A stretch of 7,557 bases of DNA from Anaerolineales bacterium (GTDB taxonomy: Bacteria; Chloroflexota; Anaerolineae; Anaerolineales; DRMV01): positions 1-7,557 of the forward strand of contig JALXBY010000077.1 of assembly GCA_026991215.1 (NCBI GenBank), read 5' to 3'. The notes beneath the pieces were generated by a model. That model made no database searches, was not told the origin of the DNA, and saw only the letters and a program-made list of their open reading frames with translations. This document shows, one piece after another, positions 4,409-7,557 of this stretch. Positions within the stretch are counted from its first letter, which is position 1. Each line of letters opens with the position of its first letter. The position numbers and the translations under genes are program-made.

Positions 4409-5986
4409 TTAGGGGGTTTCCAGCCACTGCCAGGTGGGTTCGTATTCCGGACGTTGCAAGGCCCAGCGAGGGGTGCGGCCGCCGGTCGAGGCCTGTTCGG
4501 TCACATGGTGCAGATGCCAGGGGAAGGCCTTGGGGAAACGGTAGAAGAACAGGTACGCGAAGCGCCAGGCCATCTCCCGCGTCCGGGCATCGGGCCGCAG
4601 GGTTTCCGGGGCCTCCAGCAGGCGCTGGAGGGTCGTGAAGTACTCGTCCCAACTGCGGGGGTCCAGGGTGAACCCCTTTCCCCGGTAGAAGGCCTGCCCG
4701 GCCACCACCACGGGGACGCCCTGCAACACCATTTCCAGCCCTACGGTGGAGGTGTAAACCAGGCCCGCGGCGGCCAGGGGCACCAAATCGAAGGTGTTGA
4801 TGGGCGCCTGGGCCTCTACGATGAAAACGTTTTCCGCGTTGCGCCCGCGCAAGGCCTCCCGCGCTACCTGGGCCATGGAAAGGCCTTCCGGGCCCAGGTG
4901 CTTTTCCCCAGGGTGCACCCGGATGACCAGTTGCGCCTGGGGCCGCGCCAGGAAGAAGGCGATGGTCCGCTGCAGCCAGTCGGTCATGCCCTGAGAGAAC
5001 ACCTGCCGGCCCAGGACCACGGAATCGCCGAACACGTTGGGCGCGAGCAAGACGATGGGCCGCGTCGGGTCCAGGCCCAGGGCCTGGGCTGCCTGCTGGC
5101 TGCCTTGCGGAGGCACGTCCTGCCAGCGGCGTTCGGAACGTTCCCAGATGCGGCCCTGCCAGCGGTCCTCCATGGCCTTGCGGATGCGGGCGGCTTCGTC
5201 TGGTGTCAGGGGCCGTTCCCGGTAGCGCTGCCAGAGGTCGTCCACGGGCAGGTGCATGACCACCGCGTCCCGGACCATCCACGCGTGGTCCTTTTGCTCG
5301 TCGAACTCATACGTAACCACGGGCACACCGGCCGCACGCGCGGCGTGATACACCATGCCGAATTCCAGAATCAAACCGTTGGGCGTGACCACCACATGGG
5401 GCTTCCAGCGGCGGAGCAGGTGCAACATCCGGGCCGCGGCCTGCCGGTTGCGCGCCCGGCGCAGGCCCCACAAGGGGTGGTCTGAAGGGACGTCTTCGCG
5501 TTGCAGGGTGTACTGCATGTCGTAGAAGGTGGTTTCCTCCACCGCCGTTTGCAACGCGGGGGGCAGAGGGGCTTCAGGTTCCAGCAACAGGGGGAACACC
5601 CGCGCCCAGGGCTGCAGACGCCGCAGGATGGAGAAGTACGCGGCATCCCGCTGGCGCAAGCCGTAAAAGGAGAAGGGGGTGAACCAGTTGGGATAAGGCA
5701 GGTAGGCCAGGCCCACCTGGTTCCCCCGGGCCGCCAGGGTGAGGGCCAGGAGCGCGGTCAGGTAAATCCACCGGTCATGGGTGGCGAAGAGGAGGATGCG
5801 GCGGCCCCGCGGTTTGGGCCTCAGGTCCTCAAGTTCTCCAAGCCAGCGGGGCAGGTCCTGGGCCATCTGCTGCAGGGCCGGACCGTACAGGGGCCGACCC
5901 CGCAGGCGGAGGCGCCAGTCCAGCCCGGCGGCCCAGGTCAGGCCGCGGCGTGCAACTTGCTCCAGGGCTTGGCGGGGGGGTATCAT
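4409..5986 (-). CDS. Capsule polysaccharide synthesis (KpsS/Capsule_synth-like) GT-B glycosyltransferase
   Basis: This 525-aa protein has a two-domain GT-B look. A first Rossmann-type region (about 63-95, RRILLFATHDRWIYLTALLALTLAARG) is followed by HVVVTPNGLILEFGMVYHAA near 197-216. The second half has PIVLLAPNVFGDSV (about 310-323), LVIRVHPGE (353-361) and a donor-site-like block from 396 to 440 with LVYTSTVGLEMVLQG, PVVVAGQAFYRGKGF. The RVHP and TSTVGLE...G.PVVV.G motifs are typical of Capsule_synth/KpsS-like proteins, whose characterised members transfer Kdo in capsule linkers; the sugar used here is unknown. I chose Met at 5986, preceded by GAGGAAAG at the right distance, over an in-frame Met at 6061. 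There is no signal peptide or clear membrane span, so it is probably cytosolic or peripheral at the inner membrane. It is first in a minus-strand pair with thrB, an unexpected partner. Confidence 0.72.
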   Translation of the reverse strand: MIPPRQALEQVARRGLTWAAGLDWRLRLRGRPLYGPALQQMAQDLPRWLGELEDLRPKPRGRRILLFATHDRWIYLTALLALTLAARGNQVGLAYLPYPNWFTPFSFYGLRQRDAAYFSILRRLQPWARVFPLLLEPEAPLPPALQTAVEETTFYDMQYTLQREDVPSDHPLWGLRRARNRQAAARMLHLLRRWKPHVVVTPNGLILEFGMVYHAARAAGVPVVTYEFDEQKDHAWMVRDAVVMHLPVDDLWQRYRERPLTPDEAARIRKAMEDRWQGRIWERSERRWQDVPPQGSQQAAQALGLDPTRPIVLLAPNVFGDSVVLGRQVFSQGMTDWLQRTIAFFLARPQAQLVIRVHPGEKHLGPEGLSMAQVAREALRGRNAENVFIVEAQAPINTFDLVPLAAAGLVYTSTVGLEMVLQGVPVVVAGQAFYRGKGFTLDPRSWDEYFTTLQRLLEAPETLRPDARTREMAWRFAYLFFYRFPKAFPWHLHHVTEQASTGGRTPRWALQRPEYEPTWQWLETP

Positions 5987-6015
5987 AGCCGTGCTTTCCT
6001 CAACGTTCCTGGCCG

Positions 6016-6054
6016 CAAACCGTGGGTCCCGTACCCAGGGCATCCAACGGTTTG
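6016..6054. repeat. Inverted repeat in the divergent gltransferase-murI intergenic region
   Basis: CAAACCGT (6016-6023) and ACGGTTTG (6047-6054) are perfect 8-bp arms with a 23-nt spacer that can itself pair GGGT/ACCC (6024-6027 with 6033-6036). The dyad lies in the 96-nt gap between divergent genes and would be transcribed in the leader of the glycosyltransferase gene. It could be an operator or leader structure; no regulator is identifiable. Confidence 0.5.
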
Positions 6055-6073
6055 GGCGCATTCACGTCGGAGA

Positions 6074-6079
6074 ATTATA
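6074..6079 (-). promoter_or_regulatory. Candidate -10 box (TATAAT) for the glycosyltransferase gene
   Basis: The minus strand has a perfect TATAAT at 6079-6074, which would start transcription near 6067, about 80 nt before the start codon at 5986. No recognisable -35 lies 16-18 bp upstream (that DNA is already inside murI codons). The call therefore rests on the -10 alone and on its position in the divergent gap. Confidence 0.4.
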
Positions 6080-6082
6080 CCC

Positions 6083-7042
6083 ATGCGCACTGGCGACGAC
6101 GTGCTTCCCCGGTCGGCCCCTTCAACCGCGCCCATCGGCGTGATGGATTCGGGTGTGGGCGGGCTTTCGGTGTTGCGCGCCCTGGCCCGGCGGCTGCCCC
6201 ATGAGCAGTGGCTGTACCTGGCCGACCAGGCCCACCTGCCCTATGGCCAGAAGCCGGCGGAAGCCCTGCGGGCCTACGGCCTGCGGATGGCTTCCTTCCT
6301 GCTGGAACAGGGGGCCAAGGCCCTGGTGGTGGCCTGCAACACCCTTTCCGCCGTGGCCCTGGACGCCATGCGGGAAGCCTTCCCCCATGTACCCATCGTG
6401 GGCATGGAACCCGCGCTCAAGCCCGCGGTCCGGCTTTCCCGCACCGGGCGCGTCGGGGTCATGGCTACCCAGGCCACCCTGCAAAGCCCCCGCTACCGGC
6501 GGCTGAAAGACCGCTTCGCACAACAGGCCACGGTGGTGGAAGACCCCTGCCAGGGCCTGGTGGAACGGGTCGAGGCCGGGGACCTGAACGGTCCGGCCAC
6601 CCAACGACTGCTGACCCGCATCCTCGCGCCGATGCAACGGGCAGGGGTGGACGTGGTGGTCCTGGGGTGCACCCATTTCCCCTTCCTGGAGGAAACGATA
6701 CGGGCCGTGCTGGGGTCGCAGGTGCGGCTGCTCAACCCGGCCGAGGCCGTGGCCCGCCGGCTGGCCCAGGTGCTGGAAGCCCACGGCCTGCTGGCCCCCC
6801 ACGGGTCGCCTCCCAGCCCCCAGGTGGTGGCCTGGACCACGGGGGACCCGGACCGCTGGACGCGCCAGGTGCACACCCTGGTCCCGGAACTGGAGGTCGT
6901 CCCCAAGGCCCTGCCGAACTTCTGGGCCGGAGAAGGTGACCCCGTCCTTCGCGGGGGAACAGGGCGCTTAGCGTTGGTCCCCCGTTTGCGAAGTTTTGGT
7001 AAACTTAGGTATCATTCGGAAACGCACAAGGGTTTCCCATGA
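6083..7042 (+). CDS. murI: Glutamate racemase
   Basis: This cytosolic, cofactor-independent racemase makes D-glutamate for peptidoglycan precursors. Key motifs are IGVMDSGVGGLSVL (18-31, Asp22-Ser23), YLADQAHLPYG (45-55), the first catalytic cysteine Cys85 in VACNT, GMEPALK (107-113) and the second catalytic cysteine Cys196 in LGCTHFPFLEE with His198. GGAGA at 6069-6073 precedes ATG 6083 by nine bases; the internal Met21 lies inside the conserved motif, so it is not the start. Length is 319 aa against the usual 260-290. The excess is a 16-residue N-terminal extension and a tail after LPNFWAGE (277-284) of about 35 residues, which resembles no family segment I know and overlaps the next gene's promoter. 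The gene is divergent from the glycosyltransferase. Confidence 0.95.
   Translation: MRTGDDVLPRSAPSTAPIGVMDSGVGGLSVLRALARRLPHEQWLYLADQAHLPYGQKPAEALRAYGLRMASFLLEQGAKALVVACNTLSAVALDAMREAFPHVPIVGMEPALKPAVRLSRTGRVGVMATQATLQSPRYRRLKDRFAQQATVVEDPCQGLVERVEAGDLNGPATQRLLTRILAPMQRAGVDVVVLGCTHFPFLEETIRAVLGSQVRLLNPAEAVARRLAQVLEAHGLLAPHGSPPSPQVVAWTTGDPDRWTRQVHTLVPELEVVPKALPNFWAGEGDPVLRGGTGRLALVPRLRSFGKLRYHSETHKGFP
6986..7015 (+). promoter_or_regulatory. Candidate promoter for the lipoprotein gene, inside the murI 3' end
   Basis: TTGCGA (6986-6991, 4 of 6) and TATCAT (7010-7015, 5 of 6) are 18 bp apart. The DNA around them is noticeably more AT-rich than its surroundings. Initiation near 7022 would give a leader of about 34 nt before ATG 7056. 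It lies within the unusual C-terminal extension of murI. Confidence 0.5.
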
Positions 7043-7055
7043 CGGAGGCGGGGCC

Positions 7056-7316
7056 ATGCGACGGTTGTTCTTTCCCCTGTTGTTGGGCTTGGCGTTGGGC
7101 CTGGCCTGCAACCTCCCGCTGACGCCCCTGCCCCCGACGCCCACACCGGATTTCGTGATGGAGCCGCTGGATGCGGGGCCTTCGGCCACGTATCCGATTC
7201 CGCCTTTGGTCACGCCCACCGCGGCCATCCCACCCGCGCCGCCCACGGCAGCAGCGGGGTCAGCCCCTCCAGGAGACGCGCTGGTTCGAGCATCTCGTCG
7301 GGGTGGAAGTTCATAA
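7056..7316 (+). CDS. Putative lipoprotein, 3' part lost at a junction
   Basis: The first 18 residues form a lipoprotein-type signal (basic MRRL, a Leu/Gly-rich core, then GLAC with the candidate lipidated Cys18). A Pro/Thr-rich linker follows (TPLPPTPTPDF and PPLVTPTAAIPPAPPT), typical of surface-anchored proteins. GGAGG at 7044-7048 lies seven bases before the ATG, and a promoter is visible upstream. No folded domain is present. From roughly residue 59-67 onward (about 7231-7257) the reading frame is antisense to an EAL-domain gene, so the last 20 or so residues to the stop at 7316 are probably not native. The real protein is likely longer, with its functional domain missing here. Confidence 0.6.
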   Translation: MRRLFFPLLLGLALGLACNLPLTPLPPTPTPDFVMEPLDAGPSATYPIPPLVTPTAAIPPAPPTAAAGSAPPGDALVRASRRGGSS

Positions 7317-7557
7317 ACAGCGCGGTGCCATCGGGGAGTCGCGGCATCCAGTCGGCGGCCTGCCGGGCCACCTCAGCGGTGATGTCATGCAGCATTCCGC
7401 ACCGCTCTGCGACCCCGATGACCTCCATGGGGCCGTGGAGGTGAGGATGGGTGCTGCGCAGCAGGCACTCATGGGCCACCAAGGTGCGCTCAGTGGCGGT
7501 GAAGATCGGCTGAAACGCCAGGGAGATGTGCCCCCCCTCGATGCAAGCCTGCACCAT
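7210..7557 (-). CDS. EAL-domain protein fragment, truncated at both ends
   Basis: The reading frame enters from the right edge and encodes the N-terminal half of an EAL (cyclic-di-GMP phosphodiesterase-type) domain. LAFQPIF (13-19) leads to the EAL signature position as ECLLR (30-34, catalytic Glu30). FMNFHPDEML (81-90) corresponds to the NxSP metal-binding motif, with Asn83. LTPLLPWAARV (99-109) should continue into the conserved E-I/L-T-E strand. Instead the frame runs into GWPRWA and a stop at 7210, at the place where the lipoprotein sequence begins on the other strand. About half of the domain, including the DDFG and later metal ligands, is absent, so the fragment as shown cannot be an active enzyme. 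The Met at the edge is probably internal to a longer protein. No GGDEF or sensor part is visible. Confidence 0.75.
   Translation of the reverse strand: MVQACIEGGHISLAFQPIFTATERTLVAHECLLRSTHPHLHGPMEVIGVAERCGMLHDITAEVARQAADWMPRLPDGTALFMNFHPDEMLEPARLLEGLTPLLPWAARVGWPRWA
7231..7257. other. Probable chimeric or rearrangement junction
   Basis: To the left the plus strand encodes a lipoprotein linker; to the right the minus strand encodes an EAL domain. Both coding signals stop in this interval without a normal end. The exact breakpoint cannot be fixed, because the GC-rich Pro/Ala codons are compatible with either side. Confidence 0.6.

Noticed and set aside
3911..5485. 524-codon plus-strand frame antisense to thrB and the glycosyltransferase
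   Set aside because: No recognisable domain; the WSFVVGRWSLVIGRW stretch is only the translated heptamer array, and both antisense genes have strong family motifs.
5987..6061. Upstream start (Met at 6061) for the glycosyltransferase
   Set aside because: It would put 25 extra residues over the dyad and leader, with no ribosome binding site; the Met at 5986 has GAGGAAAG at a suitable distance.
5501..6082. N-terminal extension of the murI frame by about 194 codons
   Set aside because: It is antisense to the glycosyltransferase and low in complexity. Racemase homology begins just after ATG 6083, which has a ribosome binding site.

Overview
This GC-rich window holds bacterial housekeeping genes and two suspicious ends. 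I see no phage, transposon, CRISPR or defence system, and no clearly new biological system. The organism is probably a high-GC bacterium of Chloroflexota/Anaerolineae type. That is inferred from the composition, the Pro/Thr-rich lipoprotein style, strong AGGAGG ribosome binding sites and an intergenic heptamer array of CGACCAC/CGACGAA type, which I associate with such genomes from memory. Confidence in this placement is modest.

Layout. Positions 1-83 form a perfect 30-bp inverted repeat around a 23-nt spacer. The minus strand there carries the true start of the first gene, so the left end looks like a fold-back join. A DHDPS/NAL-family aldolase (plus) follows to 941. An extended -10 promoter near 1049 precedes a two-gene plus-strand cluster: an unrecognised 90-aa protein and a DUF971 (GBBH-like N-terminal) protein. 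A tRNA with anticodon CAU lies on the minus strand at 1837-1909, with a textbook promoter upstream and an intrinsic terminator downstream. Pyrimidine-nucleoside phosphorylase (plus, 2062-3366) converges, with only 3 bp between stops, on a minus-strand pair: a KpsS/Capsule_synth-like glycosyltransferase (5986-4409) and homoserine kinase thrB (4353-3370). The 55-nt gap of that pair and the first 12 codons of thrB consist of a 13-unit heptamer tandem array, in which one variant unit creates the thrB start codon. Divergent from the glycosyltransferase is glutamate racemase murI (6083-7042), followed by a lipoprotein start at 7056. At about 7231-7257 the lipoprotein runs into an oppositely oriented fragment of an EAL-domain gene that reaches the right edge, probably a second chimeric join or a rearrangement breakpoint.

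Functionally the window mixes amino-acid metabolism (homoserine kinase, possibly the aldolase), nucleoside salvage, cell-wall precursor supply (D-glutamate), surface polysaccharide synthesis and one tRNA. The genes do not form a single pathway. The most useful points for a reader are the two doubtful ends and the heptamer array that has become part of thrB.
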